Shown: positions 16,228 to 26,088, numbered from the stretch's first letter. The stretch is 36,857 nt of DNA from Nitrospirales bacterium (GCA_007570995.1 RKSG01000074.1:1-36857); one strand, 5' to 3'. The notes: a model not told the origin generated them from the sequence alone. Numbers and translations: made by a program.

Positions 16228-17314
16228 GGCAATCCTGATGGAGGGCTAATCCCAACGCCACGCCTCCGAGATGGGGCAATTCCATCACGGGGTCCCCCGC
16301 CTCACCATGCGCCAGACATTCGATTTCGTCAAAAGGATTAAAGGCTACCGTGGGAACCGACAACGCACGTTGCAGCTCATGGTGTAATCGTTCGTGTTTC
16401 GATTGCCCGCCACACAGGAAAATCTTCTCCATACTCAATTCCGGGTACCGTTCCAGGACGGATTCCAAACAATATTGCACAGCACTGACGACGTCTCCCC
16501 AACCCGGTGGCGTGCCTGTGTCCGCGGTTCCACTCCGTGGGGCACCGTGAATCGCGTTGTCTGCGACGGGCGACGCCGGTCCATCGTCTGCCTGGACAGG
16601 AGAGATTTCTTCAAAGCTCACATCACGCACCAGAAGAGGGTCATCCTGTCCCACAAACGCGACATTCAGTCCACTGGCACCCACATTGACAATGCCGAAT
16701 GACTGCCCGCGCAACGTGCGGCTTTTCTCCATCACCACCTTGAGCAATGCGAGACCATCAACGTCACACACGACCGGGCGCACCCCAACCTCCTCCAGAA
16801 GCCTTTTCCGGTTTTCCACCACCTGATGTTTCGCCGCCACAAGCAACAATTCAATATCGGTTGACGCCGTCCCGTGTCGGGATGGGGGCAGGACCCAGTA
16901 GTCAAAATAAATGTCCTGCATGGCATAGGGAATGTACTGATGACCTTCCCACGTCAGATATTCATCAAGAGAATTCTGCTTCACGCCAGACAGACGTATC
17001 CGCTTGACCATCACGGATGGCCCGGAGACCGACATGACAACGGGGCTGCCGAACACGTCCAGCTCCCGAATCAGATCGCTGAGCGTTGCTTTGAGCCGAG
17101 GGGAATTGTGGTCGGGCACACCATCACCGACGTCCGGGTCAAGACCGCGACATCCAAATCGTCGGACACGATAGCGCCCCCGCCGCCGTTCAAGTTGAAC
17201 GATCTTGACCGCAGACGAGCCAAGGTCCAATCCCACACACGTTTGCGGTCTTGACAACAGGTGCATCCATTGCCTGAATCGTCCCATCATTGGAGGCCAA
17301 TCCGCAGGGGCCAC
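16214..17314 (-). CDS. pilM: Type IV pilus assembly ATPase-like protein PilM
   Basis: PilM is an actin-fold (FtsA-like) cytoplasmic protein that binds ATP and the PilN tail. The 366 residues show GLDLGSSAVKIVQL (28-41), the phosphate-1 loop, and a later LCGGQSKHERL segment near the C-terminus. A region around 230-255 (QADDGPASPVADNAIHG) looks like a species-specific insert. GTG at 17314 gives the longest product; in-frame ATGs at 17290 and 17266 would bring the start closer to the usual length, and no option has a strong ribosome site. The 273-bp gap before it holds no gene I can support. Confidence 0.87.
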   Translation of the reverse strand: MAPADWPPMMGRFRQWMHLLSRPQTCVGLDLGSSAVKIVQLERRRGRYRVRRFGCRGLDPDVGDGVPDHNSPRLKATLSDLIRELDVFGSPVVMSVSGPSVMVKRIRLSGVKQNSLDEYLTWEGHQYIPYAMQDIYFDYWVLPPSRHGTASTDIELLLVAAKHQVVENRKRLLEEVGVRPVVCDVDGLALLKVVMEKSRTLRGQSFGIVNVGASGLNVAFVGQDDPLLVRDVSFEEISPVQADDGPASPVADNAIHGAPRSGTADTGTPPGWGDVVSAVQYCLESVLERYPELSMEKIFLCGGQSKHERLHHELQRALSVPTVAFNPFDEIECLAHGEAGDPVMELPHLGGVALGLALHQDCHGEH

Positions 17315-17587
17315 GTGCAGCCGGATGCCCCGAGTGCCGGTTCCTCAGCCCGAGTCTGCTTCCCATCACTGATGAACGAGGGTGCGCCAGGACACAACCA
17401 CGACGGGCCTGTATTCAGAGGCATGACCCTCCCCTGGCCCAGGTTGACCGTCAAACGACAGCCTTATGGGTCATATCGTGCCATATGCCGTTTCGCTTCC
17501 AAAACCCGGCAAGGCCGCGCGGCCATTCTGACTCTCACGTCCCGATAATACGGCACGACCCGACACACGAAGACCGAAGCACGGCGA

Positions 17588-19141
17588 TCACTGCATCCGT
17601 TTGCGCTGGCTGGCCGATGGAATACGAAGCCCAGTCCGATACCTGGCGACTGTCCGTCTTGCAATGATCATCCCCCGAACCCGTAACTTCGACACAATTT
17701 CCTGATCCTTCAGCGGTTTGCAGACATCTTCCTGTTTCACCATTTCACGAATCAACTCACGAACGGCCAGAGAGGATACATCTTCAGCCCCGGGGTCCAC
17801 TGGTGCGATGCCCCCGTTAAAGAAAAACTTGAGTTCCAGCAAACCCTGGGGGCAATACACGTATTTATTCCTCGTCACCCGACCGATGGTCGATTCATGC
17901 ATTCCGACGTCTTCGGCCACTTGCCTGAGCACACATGGTTTCAAGTACCGGATACCTTTTTCAAAAAACGGTTCCTGAAATTTGACCAGGCTTCGCACCA
18001 CCATCAGAATGGTCTTGTTTCTCTGCTCGAGACTGCGAACGATCCACTTGGCCCATTGCAATTTTTCTTCCAGGTAGAGTTTCGCGGCGCGACCGTTTTC
18101 GCTCCTCTCTCGTACCATCCAGTCGTAATCGTGATTAATCCGCACGCGAGGCATGCCCTCTTCATTGAGGAACACCCGCCATTGCCCTTCGTCTTTACGC
18201 ACAAAAACATCGGGCACAATGATCGGATTGATGTCGGAACCATAGGATCGTCCAGGCTTGGGCTCCAGGCCTTCAATGACGCGCACAGCCTCACAAACTT
18301 TTCCAAGTATCTCTTTGTCTTGTATCTCTTTTTTCCCAAGGGATTTCCCGATCGCTTTGGCAATGGCACTGTATCGTCTTTTCTGAAGGGCCTGCAGATG
18401 ATCCCTGATAATCAGGACAGACAGGGATACCGGGTGAATGCCGCTACGAGTCGCACCGTTGCCAACGGGCACGGTATGAAGATGCCGGAGTTGAATCAAC
18501 AAACATTCCTGAAGATCTCTGGCGGCCACGCCGACGGGATCAAAGGTTTGTATCAAAGATAAAACCGAATCCACTGTTTTGACGGAGACCCCAGCCTCCT
18601 GGGCAATTTCCTCTATGGATGACCGTAAATACCCGTCTTCGTCAATATTGCCAATGATCATCAGACCGATCTCTTTTTCTTCCTCATTCCTGGAAGAAAG
18701 TCCCAACTGCACGAGCAAGTGGTCCTGGAGGGTGGTCGGGCTCTCCACGGTCTGTTCATACGAGGGAGCATGGTCTTCCTGCCCACGGGAACCACCATTT
18801 CCTGATGGCCAGGTACTTTCATAATAATCTTCCCACCCGTACGGGGAGAGGAGCTCCGAAAACTCGCCGGGGTCTTCCTCTCCACCCTCACCATCGGCAT
18901 CACGATTGCCAACGCCTTCCTCCCTGTCCCCCGGGGCTGTCTCCCTGCCAGTGAAACTATCGTCCTCATCCATCTCAGCAGTGAGTTCTTCGAGGAGAGG
19001 ATTTTCCACGATGTGCTGGGCGATCACTTGCTGTAACTCCAGTCTGGACAACTGTAATAATGTGATGGACTGTTGAAGCTGGGGTGTCAGCACCAGCTTC
19101 TGACCCAGCCGTAGATCAAGTTTCAGTTCCATCCCGGCCAC
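17588..19141 (-). CDS. rpoN: RNA polymerase sigma-54 factor
   Basis: Sigma-54 directs RNA polymerase to -24/-12 promoters under AAA+ activators. The 517 residues have the Gln/Leu-rich activator-interacting region I (QKLVLTPQLQQSITLLQL, about 13-30), an acidic linker (60-130), the core-binding region, a helix-turn-helix near 400-425 and the RpoN box ARRTVARYR (494-502). The GTG at 19141 has AAGGG eight bases upstream; an ATG nine bases inside is an alternative. It follows lptB by 20 bp, the common lptCAB-rpoN arrangement. Confidence 0.95.
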   Translation of the reverse strand: MAGMELKLDLRLGQKLVLTPQLQQSITLLQLSRLELQQVIAQHIVENPLLEELTAEMDEDDSFTGRETAPGDREEGVGNRDADGEGGEEDPGEFSELLSPYGWEDYYESTWPSGNGGSRGQEDHAPSYEQTVESPTTLQDHLLVQLGLSSRNEEEKEIGLMIIGNIDEDGYLRSSIEEIAQEAGVSVKTVDSVLSLIQTFDPVGVAARDLQECLLIQLRHLHTVPVGNGATRSGIHPVSLSVLIIRDHLQALQKRRYSAIAKAIGKSLGKKEIQDKEILGKVCEAVRVIEGLEPKPGRSYGSDINPIIVPDVFVRKDEGQWRVFLNEEGMPRVRINHDYDWMVRERSENGRAAKLYLEEKLQWAKWIVRSLEQRNKTILMVVRSLVKFQEPFFEKGIRYLKPCVLRQVAEDVGMHESTIGRVTRNKYVYCPQGLLELKFFFNGGIAPVDPGAEDVSSLAVRELIREMVKQEDVCKPLKDQEIVSKLRVRGMIIARRTVARYRTGLRIPSASQRKRMQ

Positions 19142-19160
19142 ACAGCAAACCCTTGCGTCT

Positions 19161-19913
19161 TCATAAGGTGAAGCGTTCGCCCAAATAGATGTCTCGGGCC
19201 TTCTGGCTCTTCACAATGACTTCTGGTGTTCCAGCTTCCAGAATGGTTCCTTCGTGAATGATATACGCACGATCCGTTATGGCAAGCGTTTCCTGAACGT
19301 TATGATCGGTAAGCAACAGCCCCATGTTTTTTTTCTTCAGGGATTGAATGATGTGCTGGATATCGGCAACCGCAATGGGATCAATCCCGGCAAACGGCTC
19401 ATCCAACAATAAAAAGCGGGGGGTTGTCGCAAGCGCCCTCGTGATTTCCAACCGACGACGTTCGCCACCAGACAGCGTGCAGGCCATGCTGTCCTGAAGA
19501 TGGGCTAACCCAAGCTCGCCCAATAAGCTTCCTCTGCGCTCCCGACGCTCCAAGGGGGTCAGTTTCAGGATTTCCAGGACCGCATCAATGTTATCGCGAA
19601 CGGACAATCGCCGAAACACCGAGGCTTCCTGCGGGAGATACCCAATGCCACGGCGAGCCCTCTGGTACATGGGCAAGGTGGTAATGGAATCCTGATCGAA
19701 GAGAATCTGCCCGTGATCCGGCTGGCAACGGCCGACCATCATATTAAAAATGGTCGTTTTTCCCGCTCCATTCGGCCCTAATAACCCGACAATGTCTCCC
19801 GATTCGACTTCTAACGAGACACCACGGACGACTTCCCGCCCTCTGAAACTTTTTCGCAGGCCCGTGGCACACAGACGCGAATGCTGCCCATCGACCGGCG
19901 GTAAATGGTCCAC
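19161..19913 (-). CDS. lptB: LPS export ABC transporter ATP-binding protein
   Basis: LptB powers LPS extraction from the inner membrane with LptFG. The 250 residues contain Walker A GPNGAGKT (46-53), Q-loop GYLPQE (91-96), signature LSGGE (147-151), Walker B LLLDEP (168-173) and the switch His204. GTG start with GGGAG five bases upstream, 13 bp after lptA. Confidence 0.95.
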   Translation of the reverse strand: MDHLPPVDGQHSRLCATGLRKSFRGREVVRGVSLEVESGDIVGLLGPNGAGKTTIFNMMVGRCQPDHGQILFDQDSITTLPMYQRARRGIGYLPQEASVFRRLSVRDNIDAVLEILKLTPLERRERRGSLLGELGLAHLQDSMACTLSGGERRRLEITRALATTPRFLLLDEPFAGIDPIAVADIQHIIQSLKKKNMGLLLTDHNVQETLAITDRAYIIHEGTILEAGTPEVIVKSQKARDIYLGERFTL

Positions 19914-19926
19914 GGTGCTCCCGGCT

Positions 19927-20463
19927 TCACGGTTCTTGATTATCGGAGATCGTCACCCGGGAGTCCCCTTCGACGATGCTGCGCTCTTCCCTTAAAAAGA
20001 TGGTCATACGGGATCCCGTCACCTTCGTCCCGCTGTTCCATGCCACCGGCGACTCAGTGAGAACGATCTTGTCTTCATCTTTATAATAGACAGCCCGTCC
20101 ACTCGTGGCCTTCCCGTCAGGTCTCTCAAGCACCACGTGGCCTGTCGCTTCGATCTGTTCAACCTGCTGACTCAATGCCCGCTCTTCTGTCTGGCTGCTC
20201 TGGGTGCGCGTATCTTCACCAAATTTCACAATCATCTGATCGGACCGCATGACAAAGTCCCCTTTGGTGAGGACCACCGTTCCTTGAAAAATCGCCTGTC
20301 GGGCTTTGCCTTCAGCGGTCATCGTCTGTGACGTAATCGTGGTGGATTCACCTTCCGCAGCAAAGCCACAGGGTATGCCCTGGGCCCACACAAGACCACA
20401 GGACAGAATCACGGCCAGGATCGAGTGGCTAGATTGCGGAGGCAATGTGAACCTGTACATCAT
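19927..20463 (-). CDS. lptA: LPS transport periplasmic protein LptA
   Basis: The 178-residue protein has a signal peptide (about 1-35, ending CGFAAEG) followed by repeated short strands of the OstA/LptA beta-jellyroll, for example AIFQGTVVLTKGDFVMRSD and GHVVLERPDGKATSGRAVYY. LptA forms the periplasmic bridge that carries LPS. It overlaps lptC by 35 bp. Confidence 0.9.
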   Translation of the reverse strand: MMYRFTLPPQSSHSILAVILSCGLVWAQGIPCGFAAEGESTTITSQTMTAEGKARQAIFQGTVVLTKGDFVMRSDQMIVKFGEDTRTQSSQTEERALSQQVEQIEATGHVVLERPDGKATSGRAVYYKDEDKIVLTESPVAWNSGTKVTGSRMTIFLREERSIVEGDSRVTISDNQEP

Positions 20464-21001
20464 CCAGAATCCTCAATGTTTCCGTTGTCAACGTACCCAG
20501 CAGGCCAACGCCCGTAATGGTCAATCCATTCCCCTGTATGGTCACCGGGTGATGGGTACGTATGGCATGATCCTCGTCTTCCCAGTGAATATGTGAACTC
20601 AGGATCGTATAGCCGTTTGCCAGTTCAATCTCAATCAAGTCGCGGCGATTGTGAAGATCAAAATTCCTGGTGGCGGTATCAATCGTTCCTGTTTCAGCCT
20701 CCAGCTCCATTGTGTGGCCGGTTGTGCCAAACAACCTCATACGAACGCCTTCAAGCATCGCACGATGCCGGGACTCATCGACCCTGGCCTTTTGGGCTTC
20801 CACCTCCCATTGGATTGTTCCTGCTTCAGTTTGACGATAGACAAACCCTTCGATATTGGCATCGGCATTTTCAGCAACTGGTTCCGTCAACACGGGAATG
20901 GGACGATGGGACTGCATCTGCTGGGTCAGCACAAACCCCAGAAACCCCGCCATGCCAAGGACCATCACTCCCGAAATCCATCGAACCCATGAGTGAGACA
21001 T
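20429..21001 (-). CDS. lptC: LPS export system protein LptC
   Basis: From the ATG at 21001, the 190-residue protein has an N-terminal membrane anchor (about 5-25) and an LptC/LptA-like beta-jellyroll with GTIQWEVEAQKARVDE and ELEAETGTIDTATRNFDL. LptC hands LPS from LptBFG to LptA. A 22-residue longer reading from 21067 exists, but AGG nine bases before 21001 and the usual length favour the shorter form. Confidence 0.87.
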   Translation of the reverse strand: MSHSWVRWISGVMVLGMAGFLGFVLTQQMQSHRPIPVLTEPVAENADANIEGFVYRQTEAGTIQWEVEAQKARVDESRHRAMLEGVRMRLFGTTGHTMELEAETGTIDTATRNFDLHNRRDLIEIELANGYTILSSHIHWEDEDHAIRTHHPVTIQGNGLTITGVGLLGTLTTETLRILDDVQVHIASAI

Positions 21002-21087
21002 GCGTATGACCTGGTGAGAACACTCCTGTTCGAACGCTACCACACCCCCCCGGCCAAGTAAACGCAATGCCCCGCGGGAACGGCGCG

Positions 21088-21117
21088 ATCACAGGAACTG
21101 TTCACAAGCGGGGTCAA
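21088..21117 (-). promoter_or_regulatory. Putative sigma-70 promoter for lptC-lptA-lptB-rpoN
   Basis: Reading leftward: -35 TTGACC (21112-21117), 18-bp spacer, -10 TGTGAT (21088-21093). It lies in the 199-bp space between rplQ and lptC and gives a leader of about 80 nt. Matches are five of six and four of six to consensus. Confidence 0.4.
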
Positions 21118-21200
21118 CGGGTGGGAAGTCGGAAGGGGGCACAGCCGAGCTTCAAAGGCGAAATGCCAACAGGGAAGAATACGGTGAGAAGCTTATGACG

Positions 21201-21632
21201 TTATGACGCTTTCTCGACGTCTTCCCCGACAGCGTCTTCCTCGACGGGTTCAGCCTCGTCATCATCCACAACGACTGCTCGCTCACTCAACTCCACCGCC
21301 ACAAGCTCCGCGGCGTCGCCCGGGCGCCGCCTTGTTGGAATAATCCGGGTATAGCCCCCATCACGGTCCTGAAATCGTTCGGCGACGTCACCAAAAAGCC
21401 GGGACACTACATCTTTTTCCCGGATAAAACTCAGGGCACGCCTTCGAGCATGAAGAGAACCATCCTTGCCCAGGGTGATCATTTTATCTGCAATCCCACG
21501 GATCTCTTTGGCTTTGGCTTTGGTGGTCTCAATGCGTTCGTGTTCCAGTAATGCCGTGACCAGATTGCGAAACAGTGCCCGCCGGTGCTTCGTATTCCGC
21601 CCTAACCGTCTACCTTTTATTCGATGATGCAC
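21201..21632 (-). CDS. rplQ: Ribosomal protein bL17 with acidic C-terminal tail
   Basis: The first 115 residues are a normal bL17: HRIKGRRLGRNTKHRRALFRNL, then EHERIETTKAKAKEIR and the closing GGYTRIIPTRRRPGDAAELVAVEL. About 25 further residues are Asp/Glu-rich (VVDDDEAEPVEED and on), which basic L17 proteins usually lack. GTG start, 23 bp after rpoA. It is the last gene of the ribosomal run. TTATGACG is tandemly repeated across its stop codon. Confidence 0.95.
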   Translation of the reverse strand: MHHRIKGRRLGRNTKHRRALFRNLVTALLEHERIETTKAKAKEIRGIADKMITLGKDGSLHARRRALSFIREKDVVSRLFGDVAERFQDRDGGYTRIIPTRRRPGDAAELVAVELSERAVVVDDDEAEPVEEDAVGEDVEKAS

Positions 21633-21655
21633 AACGTCACTCTCTTGTTCGTACG

Positions 21656-22651
21656 TTAATTCGACAGGGAGCTGGTCTTGCCAGAACGGTCTTTGTTCAT
21701 TCCCAGATGTAAATCCGCTTCGGCTAAGACTTCTTTGATCTCATTGAGAGATTTTTTCCCGAAGTTTTTAGTCTTGAGCATCTCCATTTCGGTTTTCTGC
21801 ACAAGATCGGCAATGGTTTTGATATTCGCATTTTTGAGACAATTCGCCGCACGCACGGACAGTTCCAGTTCGTTCACGCTTCGAGCCAGATTTTTACTCA
21901 ACTCGGCCTGCGATTCCTTGTACACCGCATCGTGTTCCACGGCCATGGTATCCTCACTGGGAATGCAGATGTTCAAATGATCGCGGAGAATAGACGCCGA
22001 TGAGGACACCGCCTCTTGTGGTGTAATGCTTCCATCTGTCCACACTTCAAGATTCAATTTGTCGTAATCCGTCACCCGTCCCACACGAGCGTTTTCCACG
22101 TGGAAGTTCACCCGCTTCACCGGGGAAAAAATTGAATCGACCGGAATCACGCCAATGGGCAACCCCTCTTCTTTATTGCGTTCAGCCGGCACATAGCCCC
22201 GTCCCTGTTTGACAATCAACTCAATGTCAATCGCTCCATGATCGTCCAGTGTGGCGATATGCAGGTCGGGATTCAGGATCGTCAGGTCTGCGTCATGTCG
22301 AATGTCCGAGGCACGGACTTCGCCCGGTCCTTTTTTCTTCAACCGTATCGCTTTCGATTTGTCGGTGTGGAGTTTGAGGCGCAGATTTTTGATGTTCAGA
22401 ATGATAATCGTCACATCTTCCGTGACACCAGGGATGGTGGAGAATTCATGAAACGCACCTTCGATCTTGACGGAGGTCACCGCTGCCCCACGCAACGATG
22501 ATAACAACACACGTCGAAGAGAGTTGCCAATCGTTGTCCCGAATCCACGCTCAAATGGCTCTGCCGTAAACTTCCCATAGACAGACGATGCCGTTTCATT
22601 TTCCAAATCCAGCCGCAGCGGCAGCTGAAAATCCCGCATCCCTTTACTCAT
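21656..22651 (-). CDS. rpoA: RNA polymerase alpha subunit
   Basis: Alpha dimerises to seed RNA polymerase assembly, and its C-terminal domain contacts UP elements and activators. The 331 residues have the N-terminal domain ([23 protein letters not shown], conserved 45-loop) and the C-terminal domain with [22 protein letters not shown] and [13 protein letters not shown]. The ATG at 22651 is chosen because GAAGGGGG lies five bases upstream; a TTG reading 15 bases longer is less likely. Confidence 0.97.
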   Translation of the reverse strand: MSKGMRDFQLPLRLDLENETASSVYGKFTAEPFERGFGTTIGNSLRRVLLSSLRGAAVTSVKIEGAFHEFSTIPGVTEDVTIIILNIKNLRLKLHTDKSKAIRLKKKGPGEVRASDIRHDADLTILNPDLHIATLDDHGAIDIELIVKQGRGYVPAERNKEEGLPIGVIPVDSIFSPVKRVNFHVENARVGRVTDYDKLNLEVWTDGSITPQEAVSSSASILRDHLNICIPSEDTMAVEHDAVYKESQAELSKNLARSVNELELSVRAANCLKNANIKTIADLVQKTEMEMLKTKNFGKKSLNEIKEVLAEADLHLGMNKDRSGKTSSLSN

Positions 22652-22720
22652 TACATCCCCCTTCAACCATCATTCACAGCCGAAACAGTGGGCCACACGT
22701 GCCGGCAGAATTTTCAACGT

Positions 22721-23350
22721 TTATCGCGAATACAATTCCACAACGATTTGTTCATTCACCGGAGCCCCAACGTCTTCCTTCGTCGGTAACGCCAGGATGG
22801 TCCCTCTCAACGCCTCATGATCACAGTCGATCCATGTCACCGTTGCCTGACTCTCGGCCGCCTCAACGGCAGCCTTGATTGCCAGCAGTTCCCGGCTCCG
22901 CGGACGCACCTGAATCACATCTCCCACCGACGTGGTATACGATGGAATGTCCGTCTTTTTGTCATTGACCAGAATATGTCCGTGACTGACTAATTGCTGG
23001 GCCTGTCTGCGCGAAAAAGCCAACCCCATCCGGTAGACGACGTTATCCAAACGTTGCTCAAGCAGAGCCAGAAGATTTTCACCCGTGACACCCGTCTGAC
23101 GCTCCGCACGCCTGAAGATACCGCGAAACTGACGTTCCTGAACGCCATACATGCGACGCAATTTCTGTTTTTCACGAAGCTGGATGCTGTAATCCGACGC
23201 GCGACGGGTTCGAGCTTGCCCATGTTGCCCGGGAGCATAACTGCGCCGTTCGATCGCGCATTTTGGGGTCATGCACCGCGTTCCCTTGAGGAACAGTTTG
23301 ACGCCTTCTCTTCGACAAATCCTGCACACCGGCCCACGATAATTTGCCAC
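22721..23350 (-). CDS. rpsD: Ribosomal protein uS4, zinc-binding form
   Basis: The 209-residue uS4 nucleates 30S assembly on 16S rRNA. Cys9, Cys12, Cys26 and Cys31 form the zinc site of the C+ form. The S4 RNA-binding domain (RLDNVVYRMGLAFSRRQAQQLVSHGHILVN, about 98-127) is intact. GTG start with GAGAGG nine bases upstream. Confidence 0.97.
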   Translation of the reverse strand: MANYRGPVCRICRREGVKLFLKGTRCMTPKCAIERRSYAPGQHGQARTRRASDYSIQLREKQKLRRMYGVQERQFRGIFRRAERQTGVTGENLLALLEQRLDNVVYRMGLAFSRRQAQQLVSHGHILVNDKKTDIPSYTTSVGDVIQVRPRSRELLAIKAAVEAAESQATVTWIDCDHEALRGTILALPTKEDVGAPVNEQIVVELYSR

Positions 23351-23427
23351 GTCTTCAGCCTCTCACTTGCCATGTTTCAGACCATGGGATCGTCTCATCA
23401 CGGTCTGAACGTTAATCGAATGATCTC

Positions 23428-23811
23428 TCACACTCTTCGTCGTTTGGGCGGTCGGCAACCGTTATGAGGAATGGGGGTAACATCGCGAATCACATTCACG
23501 CGCAAGCCCACAGACTGGAGCGCACGCACTGCCGATTCACGTCCCGATCCCGGCCCGTTGACATAGATGCTAATCTGGCGCATGCCATGTTCCATGGCTT
23601 TGCGTCCCGCTGCTTCCCCCGCACGCGTCGCTGCGAACGGAGTGCTTTTCCTGGACCCTTTGAATCCCAACCCTCCCGCACTTGACCATGAGATGGTATT
23701 CCCGCTCATGTCCGTAATGGTCACCAGCGTGTTGTTAAAGGAGGCTTGAACATAGGCAATGCCCGCTTGCACGACTTTTTTTTCTTTTTTGCGACCCTTT
23801 TTGACCTTCAT
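23428..23811 (-). CDS. rpsK: Ribosomal protein uS11
   Basis: From the ATG at 23811 the protein is 127 residues with the usual [31 protein letters not shown] and C-terminal [21 protein letters not shown] reading extended to 23964 exists, but AGGGGT about six bases before 23811 and the family length settle the start. uS11 lines the mRNA exit on the 30S platform. Confidence 0.97.
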   Translation of the reverse strand: MKVKKGRKKEKKVVQAGIAYVQASFNNTLVTITDMSGNTISWSSAGGLGFKGSRKSTPFAATRAGEAAGRKAMEHGMRQISIYVNGPGSGRESAVRALQSVGLRVNVIRDVTPIPHNGCRPPKRRRV

Positions 23812-23833
23812 GGTGACCCCTGCATTCCCATCG

Positions 23834-24208
23834 TTATTTGGATCCTCTGGTTCTGCCAATCGAAGCCCGTTTCCCTTTTCGGGTTCGTGCGTTGGTTTTG
23901 GTCCGCTGCCCGCGAACAGGGAGACCTCTGCGGTGACGAAGACCACGATATGTCCCCGTTTCAATCAGGCGTTTAATGCTGAGCGTCACCTCTTTCCGGA
24001 GATCCCCTTCCACGGCGTAGTCCGTATCGATCGTCTCGCGCAGTTTGACAATGTCGTCCTCGAGAAGATCCTTGACACGCACGGCACAATCAACACCGGT
24101 CTTTTGTAAAATCTGCTTCGCGCGCCAGCGACCAATTCCGTAAATCGCTGTCAAGCCGATCTCCACACGTTTGCCAGGGGGAAGATCAACACCTGCTATC
24201 CGTGCCAT
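23834..24208 (-). CDS. rpsM: Ribosomal protein uS13
   Basis: The 124-residue uS13 sits at the head of the 30S subunit and contacts the P-site tRNA and uL5. [25 protein letters not shown] is canonical at the start, and the basic tail ([25 protein letters not shown]) is complete. GGAGGG lies just before the ATG. Confidence 0.97.
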   Translation of the reverse strand: MARIAGVDLPPGKRVEIGLTAIYGIGRWRAKQILQKTGVDCAVRVKDLLEDDIVKLRETIDTDYAVEGDLRKEVTLSIKRLIETGTYRGLRHRRGLPVRGQRTKTNARTRKGKRASIGRTRGSK

Positions 24209-24278
24209 GCACCCTCCTTCGCACTACCCTGCACCTTGCCACAGTCAAAACCACATGATGAACAGCGGCGTTCCATCA

Positions 24279-24392
24279 TCAGCCCTGCCGCTGCTTGTGT
24301 CGGGGATTGGTACACCGGACGCGAACCATTCTCCGTCGTCGAAACACCACACACTTTGAACAAATAGGCTTGACGGATGATTTGACTTTCAT
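24279..24392 (-). CDS. rpmJ: Ribosomal protein bL36, zinc-binding form
   Basis: A 37-residue reading frame starting [14 protein letters not shown] and ending NPRHKQRQG. Cys11, Cys14, Cys27 and His32 form the zinc ribbon of the usual C+ bL36, which binds 23S rRNA in the 50S subunit. It lies between infA and rpsM, its standard place. Confidence 0.95.
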   Translation of the reverse strand: MKVKSSVKPICSKCVVFRRRRMVRVRCTNPRHKQRQG

Positions 24393-24410
24393 GACCCAGT
24401 CCCTCGCTTG

Positions 24411-24629
24411 TTACTTGAATCGATAGGTGATCCGTCCTCGTGTCAGATCATACGGGGACAATTCCAGTGTCACCCTGTCACCCGGAAGAATGCGGATAAA
24501 ATGTATGCGCATCTTCCCCGAAATATGCGCCAGAATTTTATGCCCACTTTCTAATTCGACCCGAAACATGGCATTGGGCAACGTTTCCCTGACTACCCCT
24601 TGCACTTCGATCACATCTTCTTTCGCCAT
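24411..24629 (-). CDS. infA: Translation initiation factor IF-1
   Basis: The 72-residue S1/OB-fold protein begins [13 protein letters not shown] and ends with [12 protein letters not shown], both typical. IF-1 occupies the A site during initiation. A longer reading (24653) adds MMVACCAL and would overlap map, so the ATG at 24629 is preferred although no strong ribosome site precedes it. Confidence 0.96.
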   Translation of the reverse strand: MAKEDVIEVQGVVRETLPNAMFRVELESGHKILAHISGKMRIHFIRILPGDRVTLELSPYDLTRGRITYRFK

Positions 24630-24649
24630 CAGTGCGCAACACGCCACCA

Positions 24650-25420
24650 TCAATTGACGCTGGCCCGCTCCCTTACCGTCGTCAGAATCTCCGGCGGCCC
24701 CACAGGTTGTATGGCCACGGTATGTTCAAAATGCGCCGACAGGCTGCCATCCGTGGTGACCGCAGTCCAATGATCGTCCAACACCTGTACCTGTGGCCCA
24801 CCCACATTCACCATAGGCTCAATCGCCAACACCATCCCATATTGAAGACGCGCCCCCTGGCCGGGACGCCCGTAATTGGGTATCTGCGGGTCCTCATGCA
24901 GTTGCCGGCCAATGCCATGCCCGACAAAATCCCGCACAACAGAAAACCCGTGTGATTCAACATGACGTTGAATCGCATGGCCGATATCCGACAACCGGTT
25001 TCCCACCCGGGCTTGATCAATGCCCTGATACAGAGCCTCCTCCGTCACCTTGAGCAGGGTGTGCACCTGCGTCGCAACAGGCTCGACAGGGACCGTGACA
25101 GCCCCATCGCCATAAAATCCATGAACAATCGCTCCCAAGTCAAGCCCGACAACATCCCCCTCGCGTAACGCTCTGTTGGAAGGGATGCCATGAACCACCT
25201 CATGATTCACCGAGGTACACAGGGTACTGGGAAAATCGCGATACCCCTTGAAAGCCGGAATCCCGCCGTGGTCCCGAATAAAGGTTTCGGCTATTTTGTC
25301 CAACTGCAATGTGGTGACACCAGGCTTGACTTCCTGTTGGAGCACCTGATGCGCCTCAGCCACCATCTTCGCCGCCTGTGCCATCAGCACAATCTCTTCC
25401 TCGGTTTTGAGTATAATCAT
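24650..25420 (-). CDS. map: Methionine aminopeptidase type I
   Basis: Map removes the initiator Met from new proteins. The 256 residues hold the five metal ligands Asp94, Asp105, His168, Glu201 and Glu232, and the catalytic His77 in [10 protein letters not shown]. No extra N-terminal zinc finger is present, so it is the type Ia form. It starts seven bases after adk. Confidence 0.96.
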   Translation of the reverse strand: MIILKTEEEIVLMAQAAKMVAEAHQVLQQEVKPGVTTLQLDKIAETFIRDHGGIPAFKGYRDFPSTLCTSVNHEVVHGIPSNRALREGDVVGLDLGAIVHGFYGDGAVTVPVEPVATQVHTLLKVTEEALYQGIDQARVGNRLSDIGHAIQRHVESHGFSVVRDFVGHGIGRQLHEDPQIPNYGRPGQGARLQYGMVLAIEPMVNVGGPQVQVLDDHWTAVTTDGSLSAHFEHTVAIQPVGPPEILTTVRERASVN

Positions 25421-25426
25421 AAAGTG

Positions 25427-26074
25427 TCACGACGTCGGGAGCAAAGCGAGCAATCGCGCCTGGACATCATCCACGGAACCCATCCCATCTAACTCAGCCA
25501 GCACATGGTGCTTCCTGTAGTAAGCAATCAATGGAGAGGTTTGCTCTTCATACACCGCCAGTCGTAATTCCACCGTTTCTTTTTTGTCATCGTTGCGCTG
25601 CACCAGTGCTGCCCCGCATACGGCACAGAGCCCGTCCCGCTTTGAGGGACGATAGTCAATGTGGTACACCGCGGAGCACTGTGGACAACTTCTTCGTCCG
25701 GTCAACCGTTTGATCACGGCCTCGCGTGGCATCACAAAATAAATGACCCGGTCCAGCACCAACTGCCGCTTCCGCAGAATGTCGGACAAGGAATCCGCTT
25801 GAGGAACGGTTCGAGGAAATCCATCGAGAATAAACCCATTTTGACATTCCAGAGAACCGATTTTTTCGTCCACCAGCCCAATCACCACGTTATCCGGCAC
25901 GAGATCCCCTCGATCCATGTAGTGTTTGGCCTCCAGCCCCAGCCGGGTCTTCCCGGCCACGCCGGCACGCAACAAATCTCCAGTGGAAATTTTCGTAATT
26001 CCCAGCTCAGCGGCCACACACTCGGCCTGCGTGCCTTTTCCCACCCCAGGCGCACCAAGAAAAACCAGTTGCAT
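25427..26074 (-). CDS. adk: Adenylate kinase, zinc-lid form
   Basis: Adk interconverts ATP + AMP with 2 ADP. The 215-residue long-form enzyme has the P-loop GAPGVGKGT (7-15), the AMP-site GFILDGFPRT, and a LID domain with Cys130, Cys133, Cys150 and Cys153, forming a structural zinc site. MQLVFLGAPG is the usual N-terminus, so the ATG at 26074 is chosen over the GTG two codons upstream. Confidence 0.96.
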   Translation of the reverse strand: MQLVFLGAPGVGKGTQAECVAAELGITKISTGDLLRAGVAGKTRLGLEAKHYMDRGDLVPDNVVIGLVDEKIGSLECQNGFILDGFPRTVPQADSLSDILRKRQLVLDRVIYFVMPREAVIKRLTGRRSCPQCSAVYHIDYRPSKRDGLCAVCGAALVQRNDDKKETVELRLAVYEEQTSPLIAYYRKHHVLAELDGMGSVDDVQARLLALLPTS

Positions 26075-26088
26075 AGCCACCCGCGGCG

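Noticed and set aside
17468-17483. Sigma-54-like promoter upstream of pilM (TGGCACG followed by ATATGACCC, leftward)
   Set aside because: The -24 half is perfect, but the -12 half has CC instead of the invariant GC at the required spacing.
17513-17524. Perfect 12-bp palindrome GGCCGCGCGGCC downstream of rpoN as a terminator
   Set aside because: No T-run follows on the rpoN strand and the stem has no loop of usable size; probably a GC-rich chance palindrome.
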